NCBI RefSeq assembly: GCF_024362525.1
Contig: NZ_CP101458.1
Span: 1,612,001-1,676,000 of the forward strand
Reading direction: 5' to 3'
DNA from: Natrononativus amylolyticus
GTDB lineage: Archaea > Halobacteriota > Halobacteria > Halobacteriales > Natrialbaceae
DNA: 64,000 bases
Shown here: piece by piece, positions 8,425-16,511 of the stretch
How positions within the stretch are numbered: the stretch's first letter is position 1
Layout: each line of letters begins with the position of its first letter
Notes under the pieces: generated by a model
Seen by the model: the letters and a program-made list of their open reading frames with translations, nothing else
Databases searched by the model: none
Told to the model about the DNA's origin: nothing
Program-made: the position numbers and the translations under genes

Positions 8425-9713
8425 TTCGTTCAGTTCGCATGTGTACTTAGCAAATCTACTTCACCAATTCCTTACGAACTGGCAAACGCATCTTTGTCAA
8501 GCAGGAAGGGCGACGCCCACCTCCACTTCCGGTAGCGCAGAAATGCATCTGTCACTCACAGGCCACAGTCAGTAGCCAGTGGTCTTAGAAACCACTCCAG
8601 AAACCATGCTGACCCCTACAAACGTTATTCACAATAATTTGCTTGGTTTTTCGTGATATAATTTAACCTATCACTCTCGCGCATTCTCTAATGTGATTGA
8701 AGTTCGTAGCATGTAGGTAAGTTACCCTTCTCGTATAGATCTGCGTTAGAGCGCAAGTCAGGCACCTCGTGGAAATTGCATAAGTAAAATGGGATAGTTA
8801 TACTCGCCCGACTGGAAGGCGGCAGCCACCGCCTCTCCATACTCTATGACTTGTCTGATAATCAAAGGAGGTTATTGGCAAGTCGTTTGCTCAAACTGAT
8901 TAGCTAAGTTGGAGGTATCTATCCTCTTTTGATAAAAGTCAAGGCACGTTATTGTCACTGAGATACTTTGGCCTTAGAATTACTCTGTTCTAAACCGAAA
9001 TATTTATGTTATCAGGGGCTGTTTGAAAGAGAGGGAACAGATGTTTCACACTCAATAGCTGCTGATGTGTGAACCCATTGACCTCTCTATTGATGTGCTC
9101 ATTCGGTTCGAAATATGAGCTAAGCAATTCTCCCGATATGGTCAAGGCGTCTAATCCATAGGGTTTCACGCCTCGCTCCGCTGCGATTGGATGGTGGGGG
9201 GCCATATCTGTAGGCAATGTTGGGGAATACAACCCAAAGGTAGCCGTTGACAGATATGGTAAAACACCTCTTAGGTAGAGTCCCAAGCAAGAGCGGCTGA
9301 AGGGAGTCAGTAAGGGCCGTTTTGCAATTTTATAGAATTGTGCCATAATGTGGCATGGTAAACAGGCACAATACAATGGGTGCGATATTGTAGTATACTT
9401 GTCTGAAAATACCTATTCTCTATTCTTTAGATATCTAAACATTTTCGACTGGAAGGGACCACCCATCCTGTTTTCCTAACTTCTTTCATTGAAAGAGTAC
9501 CAGTGAAACAGGTTAGATGATACTCTACCCCTTCCTGTCGAATACAATTATTGAAGACAGATGGTATTGATCAGTATTCATCTACCATTGAGGGTAATTT
9601 GAATATGGCTCCTAAAATCCATAATAATTCTGTGAGAGTTGCATTGGCTTCAGCTTGTGTGAATATGTTAATGTTCTAACTCCTCTCCTTCCAGTCGTTA
9701 GAAGACATTATTA
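8425..9713. other. 1.3-kb gene-poor part of the element
   Basis: This AT-rich stretch between the lipoprotein and integrase genes has only short open frames without recognisable motifs or good starts. It contains a 10-bp inverted repeat (9202-9259) and two of three copies of CGACTGGAAG (8809-8818, 9446-9455; the third, inverted, is at 9688-9697). It could hold excision, replication or regulatory sequences, or decayed genes. The leader at 7715-8040 is similar: AT-rich with no supported gene. Confidence 0.6.
9202..9259. repeat. 10-bp inverted repeat with 38-bp loop inside the element
   Basis: CCATATCTGT at 9202-9211 is matched exactly by ACAGATATGG at 9250-9259. A smaller GTTG/CAAC pair lies inside the loop, so the segment could extrude a nested cruciform. 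It is in the gene-poor part of the element. Confidence 0.6.
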
Positions 9714-10757
9714 TTAGATCACTCCTTGATCCCCATCAAAAAACATGGAGGCTCGTGTCTTCCGTCTGCCTTCATCAGTTGATTGATCGTAGTGTTCTTT
9801 CAAGACATCTACAGATACATCAAATCGGCCAGACGATGCCTCATACGTCCAATCTTTTTCTTCTAAATGATAGGTGATCGATGCCCGCCGCATTGGGTGA
9901 GGTGAAATAGACGAAGGACACTTTGATGCTTTCTCGTAGTAACGGGCTTCACAGTCATCCATCTCCCGGTTGTGGGGGCACTCGTTCGTGTAGTAGCAAG
10001 GTCGTGAGATAGCGTAGATGAACGCTTGAATATTTGACGCGCTGTACCGTCCATTCGGACCTGTGAACAAGGGCTTCCGGCTGTACTCGTCTACCTTGCC
10101 ACGGCGTTTCATCTCAATATAGTCTTCAATGATATCTCCGTGCTGGGGCCAGATGATTACTTCTCTCTCCCCGTTTTCCTTGTTTTTCAGCGGTGTTCCT
10201 GATTCTGGACGGTGCTTGAAACGGATAAGTCCATACCGGCCGTTCTCCCGCTGTTGGACAGGCTTGTAATCCTCAAGATCAAGTCCTCTGAGTGCCCCTC
10301 GACGGCAACCAGTGTGCCAGAACACGACAAACATAGCGTGTTTGACAGTGGCATATTCGAACTTCCCGAAATATTGTAGCAGTTTCTTCACCTCGTCAAA
10401 GTCCATCATATCGTCGCGGGAGAGATCTCCTTTAGCAAAGTCGGGGGTTTCGAGCTTAGTGTGAAGCTCTTGGTTCCCGTCGGTCGCGTCTATCCTCTTG
10501 CAGAACTTGAAGAACGTTCTAAGGGTGCTGAAGTGATTGCGAATAGTCGAATCAGCTATTCGCTGTCGAAGGTGGAATTTGTATTCAAGGAAGTGTGATC
10601 CATCAATGTCCTGTACTGATTCTATTCCTTGTTCGTCACACCAGACACAGAACTGATTGAGGTGATCCCTGTCTTTGTAGAGTGTTGATTTGGCCTTCTC
10701 GCCGGTCCGGTCTTTGATGTACAGTTCCATCAGCTCGTGCGGGTCGGTGATCGTCAT
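9714..10757 (-). CDS. tyrosine recombinase (XerC/D-like integrase)
   Basis: A 347-residue integrase. The N-terminal part (residues 5-100) resembles a SAM-like core-binding domain. The catalytic part has R152 in HTGCRRGAL, the HxxR box at H287-R290 in SPHPMRRASITYHL, and the tyrosine nucleophile at Y323 in LKEHYDQST. The second box histidine is replaced by arginine (R291) and the usual LGH motif reads SSGR, which is tolerated in archaeal plasmid and virus integrases. An insertion with four cysteines (about C254-C280) may bind zinc. The gene is intact, starts 54 bp from attR and reads inward, so the enzyme can be made from the integrated state. Codons are AT-rich compared with neighbours. Confidence 0.93.
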   Translation of the reverse strand: MTITDPHELMELYIKDRTGEKAKSTLYKDRDHLNQFCVWCDEQGIESVQDIDGSHFLEYKFHLRQRIADSTIRNHFSTLRTFFKFCKRIDATDGNQELHTKLETPDFAKGDLSRDDMMDFDEVKKLLQYFGKFEYATVKHAMFVVFWHTGCRRGALRGLDLEDYKPVQQRENGRYGLIRFKHRPESGTPLKNKENGEREVIIWPQHGDIIEDYIEMKRRGKVDEYSRKPLFTGPNGRYSASNIQAFIYAISRPCYYTNECPHNREMDDCEARYYEKASKCPSSISPHPMRRASITYHLEEKDWTYEASSGRFDVSVDVLKEHYDQSTDEGRRKTRASMFFDGDQGVI

Positions 10758-10811
10758 TTGTTATCCGTTCTCCGCACACGGCGACACAAACGGAGCGAAG
10801 CGGAGTGCGTA

Positions 10812-10836
10812 GGCAGTTCAAATCTGCCCCAACCCA
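10812..10836 (+). repeat. attachment site copy 2 (attR)
   Basis: An exact 25-bp copy of the 3' end of tRNA-Val (same as 7690-7714), not followed or preceded by the rest of a tRNA. It marks the far end of the integrated element; normal GC-rich chromosome resumes at 10,837. Confidence 0.88.
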
Positions 10837-10926
10837 CTACTCCTGACTTGTCGCGGTCGTAGTTCAACCCGATCGGGGTGTCCTCCGGCGTTCCGCTCGC
10901 CTCGAGAGACGACCGAAGTCGCCGTC

Positions 10927-11970
10927 TCAACACTCGAGCGACAGTTCGTACTCGTAGTACGTCGGACCGTAGCTGCTGAGCCAGATCGTGTAGCTCCCCG
11001 TTTTGGGGAGCCGATACTCGGAGAGAACGAACTCCTCGCCAGTGTACGTGGACTCGGCGCCGGGAGCGTAGGTTCCGTCGGCTCCGTACCTCGGTCCGTC
11101 GTACCGGCCGTCGGGATCGAACAGCATCGGACGAGGCTGTGAGGGTTCCTCGTCGCTTCGGGTCGTGATCGTCACGCAGTCTCCGCACCGTCCCTCGAAC
11201 GTGTAGACGTCGTAGGCGATCGACGGGGTGTTGCGGCTGCGGACGCTGTCGTCGGTGAACTCGCCCGCGATCGTCTCGCCGCACTCGATGGGGATCGGTT
11301 CGGGCGGCCGGTCGGTTACCGGCGTTCTGTACGTGCAGTTCGTGTACAGTTCGTACTCGAAGGCCGGGTCGCGGGAGAACGCCCCCGTCGCGATGAGCCG
11401 ATAGGTGCCGTCGGCGGGGAGACGCGCCGAAACGTGTGCGGCTCCCCAGTAGCCCGCTTCCGGGTCGTAGCCGATGCGTTCGTCGCCGTCGAACAGGTAC
11501 AGTGCGGGATCGCCCGCGTAGTAGAACGGATCGTCGCCGATGCCCTCGTAGTCGGGGTTCGGGTAGGCCTCCGTCGCCATCGTGAAGTACACCCACTCGT
11601 CGGCGTACCCCTCGAAGCGGTACTCGTGGTAGCGAGAGTCCGGTGGCACGCCCTCGGGCGCGTCGTCGCCGGTCGGCGTCCGCGGATCGTCGTCTGTAAA
11701 CTCGGCGGTCACGACCTCCTCGCACTCGAGGGCCCGAATCGCCGACTCCGTTTCGTCCTCGCCGGCAGCGCCCTCCCGGGCGTCCGTCGTCGACTGGGGT
11801 CCGTCGTCCGGGTTCGACTCGGTCGCCCCGTCGTGATCGTCGCCGCTCACCGTCGAACTCAGTGCGATCCCGCCGCCGACGAGCGGGACGGCCCCGATTC
11901 CTTTCAGTACGGTTCGCCGATCGAGTCGGTCAGTCACCCTGGAGCGACCGCCGTCAACCTGCTCAGTCAT
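10927..11970 (-). CDS. Tat-exported protein with two PPC-like beta-sandwich domains
   Basis: The 347-residue protein has a Tat signal (DRRTVLKGIGAVPLVGGG, residues about 17-35), then an acidic low-complexity linker to about residue 85. Two similar domains follow, each with a F-x-G motif and a Y-R/S-Y-T/R-L/I edge strand: about 100-225 and 240-347. Both resemble bacterial pre-peptidase C-terminal (PPC) domains. Paired cysteines near the domain ends suggest disulfides. No protease domain is attached, so it is probably a secreted binding or surface protein. ATG at 11,970 is preferred over an in-frame codon 24 bp upstream because it places the Tat motif at the usual distance. First chromosomal gene after the element. 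Confidence 0.7.
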   Translation of the reverse strand: MTEQVDGGRSRVTDRLDRRTVLKGIGAVPLVGGGIALSSTVSGDDHDGATESNPDDGPQSTTDAREGAAGEDETESAIRALECEEVVTAEFTDDDPRTPTGDDAPEGVPPDSRYHEYRFEGYADEWVYFTMATEAYPNPDYEGIGDDPFYYAGDPALYLFDGDERIGYDPEAGYWGAAHVSARLPADGTYRLIATGAFSRDPAFEYELYTNCTYRTPVTDRPPEPIPIECGETIAGEFTDDSVRSRNTPSIAYDVYTFEGRCGDCVTITTRSDEEPSQPRPMLFDPDGRYDGPRYGADGTYAPGAESTYTGEEFVLSEYRLPKTGSYTIWLSSYGPTYYEYELSLEC

Positions 11971-12122
11971 TACGAACCGCCCGTCGGCGGCCAAGGATAT
12001 ACGTATTGAGCGGCTAATGTCGACCGGCGAGCATCAGGCTCGCCCGATCCGATTCGCCCATCCGGGAGACGAGACCAGCGGACGAAAACGCCGTCTCGAT
12101 CCTGTGTCAATCGTTCGAGCCC

Positions 12123-12344
12123 TCACGACTCGCTCGAGGCGTTGAACGAGTGAGAACACCGGAGACACTGGTAGAAATCGTAGTAGTCGACGGCGTCCGC
12201 TTCGTCGTCGACCGACACCGGAGAATCGTCCGAGTCGCCGTACACGCTCGTAAACTCGTATTCCTTCGGTGACGTGGTCGTCCCTCCCACGGCGAAGACG
12301 AGCCTGCTGTCGCAGTCGGGACACCTCGGGCGGTCGAACAGCAT
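12123..12344 (-). CDS. small zinc-ribbon protein
   Basis: A 73-residue acidic protein with CPDC (C8, C11) and CLRC (C60, C63) knuckles separated by an acidic, probably beta-structured linker. The layout is that of a zinc ribbon. Function unknown. It stands between the secreted protein and the acyl-CoA dehydrogenase, with 132 bp to the dehydrogenase stop codon upstream. Confidence 0.7.
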   Translation of the reverse strand: MLFDRPRCPDCDSRLVFAVGGTTTSPKEYEFTSVYGDSDDSPVSVDDEADAVDYYDFYQCLRCSHSFNASSES

Positions 12345-12476
12345 CGGAACTACCCGTGGTGTCCGTCCGGGGCCGCATAGTTTTTCGGGTGACCGGTCGC
12401 GTCGTCGGGTTTTACCCGAGTCCGTTTCGACGGGCGCGGGAGACGAACCCCTGCGGTGGACGCCGGACGAGAACCG

Positions 12477-13619
12477 CTACGGAATCGCTCCCGTTTCGAA
12501 GACCGCGTCCGCCAGCGAGTTCCGGTGATTGTCGTTCGGGCCGCCGGCGATCGGGAGCAGTCGCGCGTCGCGGACGTAGCGCTCGACGTCGTTCTCGCCG
12601 GCGTACCCCCGCTCGCCGTGGAGTCGAAGCGCCTCGTTCGCGACGTCGACCGCGGTTTCGGTCGCGTGTATCTTCGCCATTCGCAACTCGTGACCCGACG
12701 CTTCACCGCGGTCGAGGAGATCGGCGGCTCGCATGGTCAGAAGCCGGGCCGCGTCGACCCGCTGGGCCATCTCGGCTACCCGGTGTCGAACCGCCTGCGA
12801 GTCGGCGAGAGGCTTCCCGTCGCGTTCGCACTCGCTCGTGAACTCGAGCGTCGCCTCGAGGGCGGCCCGCGCGACGCCGACCCCGCGCGCCGGCAGGTTG
12901 ACGCCGATCCCGCTCTCGCCCCGTCTGGCGTAGGCGGCGCCTTCCTCCCCGACGCGTCTGTCGTCGGGAACCCGGACCGCCGAGAGCGACACCATCGGCG
13001 ACTTGACGCTCCGGGCGCCGAGCGTCTCCCAGACCGAGACGACCTCGAAGGCGTCGGCCGGGACCAGGAAGGCGCTGATGTTGTGTGGTGCGTCCGCGTC
13101 GGAGCCCGTTTTGGCGTACGTGAGAACCACGTCCGCCTCGAGGTAGTTCGTCACCCACGCTTTCGTTCCCGACAGCACCCACTCGTCGCCCTCTCGCCTC
13201 GCGGTGGTCTCCATCGCGAGCTTGTCCGTGCCCGCGTTCGCCTCGGTGAGTCCGAGCGCCCCCACTGTCTCGAAGCGCGCCATCGACGGGAGCACCGCCT
13301 CTTTCAGTCCGTCCGAGCCGAGCCGCTCGACCTCCGCTGCGACGCCGAGGTGGAGCGCGAGCGCGCTGGCGACCGGCATCATCGCCGCCGAGAGCTCCTC
13401 GGTCAGGATCGCCAGCTCGGTCAGCCCGTCGCCGCGGCCGCCGTACGCCGGCGACACGGTTAGTCCGGCGAACCCGCGGTCTCCGAGCGTCTCGAGGATC
13501 TCGCCCGGATACTGTTCGGTGCGGTCCAGTTCGGACGCGACGGGGTCGATCGACTCCCTCGCGACCGTCCGTGCCTCCTCGCGAACTTCGCGCTGCGCGT
13601 CCGTGAGAGTAAATCGCAT
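12477..13619 (-). CDS. acyl-CoA dehydrogenase family protein with no catalytic glutamate at either usual site
   Basis: A 380-residue flavoprotein of the acyl-CoA dehydrogenase superfamily, with the N-terminal helical domain, the LTEANAGTD beta-domain motif and the GGRGD and LHGERGYAGENDVERYVRDAR C-terminal motifs (all abbreviated in order). At the place where most members carry the catalytic glutamate (YEGT) it reads AGGP, and the alternative helix-G position used by isovaleryl-CoA dehydrogenase (ERLV) reads NLPA, so no base is visible at either site. It may be a divergent dehydrogenase, or use another residue. It is isolated from the other beta-oxidation-like genes at 19-25 kb, so its substrate is unknown. 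Confidence 0.82.
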   Translation of the reverse strand: MRFTLTDAQREVREEARTVARESIDPVASELDRTEQYPGEILETLGDRGFAGLTVSPAYGGRGDGLTELAILTEELSAAMMPVASALALHLGVAAEVERLGSDGLKEAVLPSMARFETVGALGLTEANAGTDKLAMETTARREGDEWVLSGTKAWVTNYLEADVVLTYAKTGSDADAPHNISAFLVPADAFEVVSVWETLGARSVKSPMVSLSAVRVPDDRRVGEEGAAYARRGESGIGVNLPARGVGVARAALEATLEFTSECERDGKPLADSQAVRHRVAEMAQRVDAARLLTMRAADLLDRGEASGHELRMAKIHATETAVDVANEALRLHGERGYAGENDVERYVRDARLLPIAGGPNDNHRNSLADAVFETGAIP

Positions 13620-13728
13620 ACGGACACACTACTGCGAGCGCACGTAAAGCTGTGAGCGACGAGGGGGGTACGCTCGAGACTACCGTTATCGTTCTCGAGG
13701 CCGTACGGGTCCGATACCGACTCGGACG

Positions 13729-13929
13729 ATGACGGCCAGCGACGACACCGCAACGGTTCGAACCGGGTGGCTACGGTTCGGTCTCGCGGTCGGGATGGCA
13801 CAGACGCTGTTCGTGCTCGTGCTCGTCGTTCTCCTGCGGGTCGATCCCTCCCTTGCGGTGGGGTTCGCGATCGTTGCGAGCACCGTCGGTGGAATCGCCC
13901 TCGTGGTCTACGTTCTCTACATCCGCTAA
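13729..13929 (+). CDS. small two-helix membrane protein
   Basis: A 66-residue protein with a short polar N-terminus and two hydrophobic helices (about 15-37 and 43-64). No functional motif. It lies divergently from the acyl-CoA dehydrogenase with a 109-bp spacer and is followed after 59 bp by another small membrane protein in the same direction. The hydrophobic pattern and codon use support a real gene; the function is unknown. Confidence 0.6.
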   Translation: MTASDDTATVRTGWLRFGLAVGMAQTLFVLVLVVLLRVDPSLAVGFAIVASTVGGIALVVYVLYIR

Positions 13930-13988
13930 TCCGTCGCGTTCGTACCGAAACCACACACTGTTATTGTCTCGGCATCGCTACTGCAGTT

Positions 13989-14186
13989 GTGGACCGAAGT
14001 AGCCTCCCGTACGTCGCGCTTCACTACGTTCTCCTGCTCGTTCTCGTGTTCGGCAGCGTCGTCGCACTGGAGCGCAGCGGATTCGACGTCCCCCTGTGGC
14101 TGGGGGTGGTGATCGCCATCGTCGTCGGCCTGCTGTATCCGCGGCTGGTCCGCGAGATGGGGTTCGCACCCGAACAGTGGGAGTGA
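13989..14186 (+). CDS. small two-helix membrane protein (GTG start)
   Basis: Reading from GTG at 13,989 gives 65 residues with helices at about 7-27 and 35-54 and a positively charged stretch (PRLVREMG) after the second, which should face the cytoplasm. A TGTTATTGT patch about 30 bp upstream can serve as TATA box for a leaderless message, which supports this start. Not recognised as a named family. It is convergent with the TRAP permease gene. Confidence 0.6.
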   Translation: MDRSSLPYVALHYVLLLVLVFGSVVALERSGFDVPLWLGVVIAIVVGLLYPRLVREMGFAPEQWE

Positions 14187-14237
14187 CCGCCACAACCGGG
14201 GTCGTTCTCTCGCGTCTTCGAAAACGAGATCGAAGGA

Positions 14238-16442
14238 CTACTTCCGCCGCCCGTTGATACCGGACGCCACCGCTTGCAGCTTTTCGAGCGGACTCGCCTC
14301 GCCGACGGCCGCCTGCGTGAGATAGAGGACGAAGACGACGGCGAGCGCGCCGACCTGGACGAGGAACGCCGGGAAGACCATGATGACGATGCCGAGACTG
14401 AAGAAGAGCGTCCGCATTCCGATCGTCCCCGCCCGTCCGAACGCGAAACGGTAGTTGAGCCCGTGGACGATCGCGATCGAGCCGAACAGGATCACGGTGC
14501 TCGTCACCAGCAGTCCGACCGTGATGTCCCCCTGATGGTTCACGATATCCGGATGGTAGATGAACGAGAACGGGAGGATAAACAGCGGGGTCGAGATCTT
14601 GATCGCCTCGAGACAGGTTCGCCAGAAGTTCGAGCCGGCGATACCCGTCGCGACCGCCACACAGGTGGCGATCGGCGGCGTCAACCCGGCCAGAATCGCC
14701 GCGTAGAACACGAAGAAGTGGCCCGCGAACTCGGGGAGGAAGAACTGACCGACGAGCGTCGGCGCGATCAGGAGCGCGACGACCGTGTACGCTGCGGTCG
14801 TCGGCATCCCGAGTCCGAGGATGATACAGATGATCATCGCCATGATCGCGGCGAAGAGCAACACGCCCCCCGAGAGGCTCATCAGGGTGAGCGAGATCGA
14901 GGTCGGCACGCCCGTCGCCTGCAGGATGTCGACGACGCCGTTGATCGCCGCGAGGATGATCGCGACCGGCGCGAGGACGACGACCCCCTCTCGAAGCCCG
15001 TTGAGCGTCTGCTTGAGCGTGTCGACGAACTTCCAGAACGTGAGCCGGACGTTTCCGGTGTCGTAGCCCTGCTTGAACGTCGGGATGAGGATCCCGAGTG
15101 CCGCCATGGCGACGACCGTTCGGAACGCGGAGGTCATCACCGTAAACTGGACGACCCCGAGGTAGTACACCAGAATCAACAGCGGGAGGCCGAACTTGAT
15201 TCCCTCGAGTGCGAGCTCGAGCTGGGTGAGCTTCACGTCGAAGTGGTCGTCCATGTCCGGCTCCTCGATCTGCGGTGCGGCCGCGTAGTGGACCGCGATG
15301 ACGATCGTGATCATGAGGATGGCCGCGGGGATCAGTCCGGCGATCAGGACGTCGACGTAGGAGACGCCCGTGATGAGCGACGCCATGACGAAGGCACCGG
15401 CACCCATCACCGGCGGCAGCACCTGTCCAGACGTCGAGGCGACGGACTCGATACCGCCCGCGGTCGCGGGCTTGACGCCGCTTTTCTTCATCATCGGGAT
15501 CGTGAACGACCCGGTCATTCCGGCGTTGGCCGTCTGGCTTCCGTTGACCGAGCCGATGACGGCGCTGGCGAGGACGGCCGTCTGTGCGACCCCGGAGTCG
15601 ACGTACTTCGCCGACCGGACAGCCGCCCGGAGGATCAGATCGAACGCGCCGTACGCCTTCAACATCCCCGCGTAGAGCAAGAATAGCGCGATCCACGCTG
15701 CGGTCAACTGCGTCAGGAACCCGAAGAACCCGTCGACGCTGATGACGAGGATGCGAAGCATCCGGTTCGGCGAGATGCCGGTGTGCCCGAGCGTTCCCGG
15801 AATGACCTCGCCGAAGAGACCGTACGCCATCCCGGCGAGAACGACGGCGAGAAAGGTGATACCGAACGAGCGCCACGTGAGATACAGCATGACGAGCGTG
15901 AACAGCGCCGCCATCACGAGCTCGGGGCTCGTCGCCCGGCCACCCTCGACGAGTACCGTGGTTTCGAGGGACGGGTGGGTGTCCTCGATCGCGTTGATGT
16001 AGATGTACGTGACCGTCGGAACGATGATCGCCGCGGAGACGATGTACGAGAGCGTCTCGAGCAAGTTCCCTCGAGCGAACAGTCGCTTGAGGTCAGTGAG
16101 GATGTAGTTCGTCCCACCGCCGACGCGCTCGATCGACTGGTGGAGCATATACAGGACCAGAACCCCGCCGAGGAAGCCGGCGCCGAACATCGCCCGGGAC
16201 GCGCCCGTAAGGGACATGTACATGATGTACACCCAGAAGGGGATCGAAAGCAGGGCGAGAAGCGCCCAGAGCGTCATGTACTGTTTGATGTTCTCTCTGG
16301 AGAGGCGCTCACGGATCACGTCCGTGACCGGGCGGTCTGCCAGCTCCGGATCGACGCCGCCGACTATCGCGGGAGACGTATCGTCCAGGTCCTCCCCACC
16401 CCCGTCAGGGGCATCGTCGCCTGTATCAGTTCCTGTTGGCAT
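14238..16442 (-). CDS. TRAP transporter fused permease (4TM/12TM, TAXI type)
   Basis: A 734-residue integral membrane protein uniting the small (DctQ-like) and large (DctM-like) TRAP subunits, which take up organic acids using an ion gradient. After an acidic cytoplasmic N-terminus of about 50 residues come the small-subunit helices, then the DctM part with SVNGSQTANAGMTGSFTIP, TSGQVLPPVMGAGAF and LGLGMPTTAAYT, motifs of the fused 4TM/12TM family. The partner solute receptor is encoded 69 bp upstream on the same strand, so both probably form one operon. Together with the CoA-transferase cluster next door this suggests import of a carboxylate (inference). Confidence 0.93.
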   Translation of the reverse strand: MPTGTDTGDDAPDGGGEDLDDTSPAIVGGVDPELADRPVTDVIRERLSRENIKQYMTLWALLALLSIPFWVYIMYMSLTGASRAMFGAGFLGGVLVLYMLHQSIERVGGGTNYILTDLKRLFARGNLLETLSYIVSAAIIVPTVTYIYINAIEDTHPSLETTVLVEGGRATSPELVMAALFTLVMLYLTWRSFGITFLAVVLAGMAYGLFGEVIPGTLGHTGISPNRMLRILVISVDGFFGFLTQLTAAWIALFLLYAGMLKAYGAFDLILRAAVRSAKYVDSGVAQTAVLASAVIGSVNGSQTANAGMTGSFTIPMMKKSGVKPATAGGIESVASTSGQVLPPVMGAGAFVMASLITGVSYVDVLIAGLIPAAILMITIVIAVHYAAAPQIEEPDMDDHFDVKLTQLELALEGIKFGLPLLILVYYLGVVQFTVMTSAFRTVVAMAALGILIPTFKQGYDTGNVRLTFWKFVDTLKQTLNGLREGVVVLAPVAIILAAINGVVDILQATGVPTSISLTLMSLSGGVLLFAAIMAMIICIILGLGMPTTAAYTVVALLIAPTLVGQFFLPEFAGHFFVFYAAILAGLTPPIATCVAVATGIAGSNFWRTCLEAIKISTPLFILPFSFIYHPDIVNHQGDITVGLLVTSTVILFGSIAIVHGLNYRFAFGRAGTIGMRTLFFSLGIVIMVFPAFLVQVGALAVVFVLYLTQAAVGEASPLEKLQAVASGINGRRK

Positions 16443-16511
16443 TTTTAAAGTATTTGAGTAGTGTGTTAACGTACTCCTTCCGTTCGGAGGAGTAAGAAGC
16501 TATCCGCCGGA

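Larger units (their letters stand above)
7690..10836. mobile_element. 3.1-kb integrative element in tRNA-Val
   Basis: The segment is bounded by identical 25-bp copies of the 3' end of tRNA-Val (7690-7714 and 10,812-10,836). It is visibly AT-rich against GC-rich flanks and carries a tyrosine recombinase gene starting 54 bp from the right repeat and reading inward. Without it, the tRNA would be followed directly by the sequence now at 10,837. Other content: one Tat-type lipoprotein gene and about 1.3 kb without a convincing gene but with an inverted repeat and a thrice-repeated 10-mer. No replication, partition or capsid gene is recognisable, so it is either a satellite-like integrative element, a decayed plasmid or provirus remnant, or a minimal cargo island. 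Confidence 0.88.

Noticed and set aside
8990-9376. 128-codon minus-strand frame inside the integrated element
   Set aside because: The translation is rich in Pro, Leu, Ser and Cys at the start with no recognisable domain, has no good promoter, and a 10-bp inverted repeat sits inside it. It may be a decayed gene, but it cannot be supported.
14274-15686. Long plus-strand frame opposite the TRAP permease
   Set aside because: Its translation is dominated by Arg, Asp and Glu repeats typical of the antisense of a GC-rich gene; the minus-strand frame is a clear TRAP permease.
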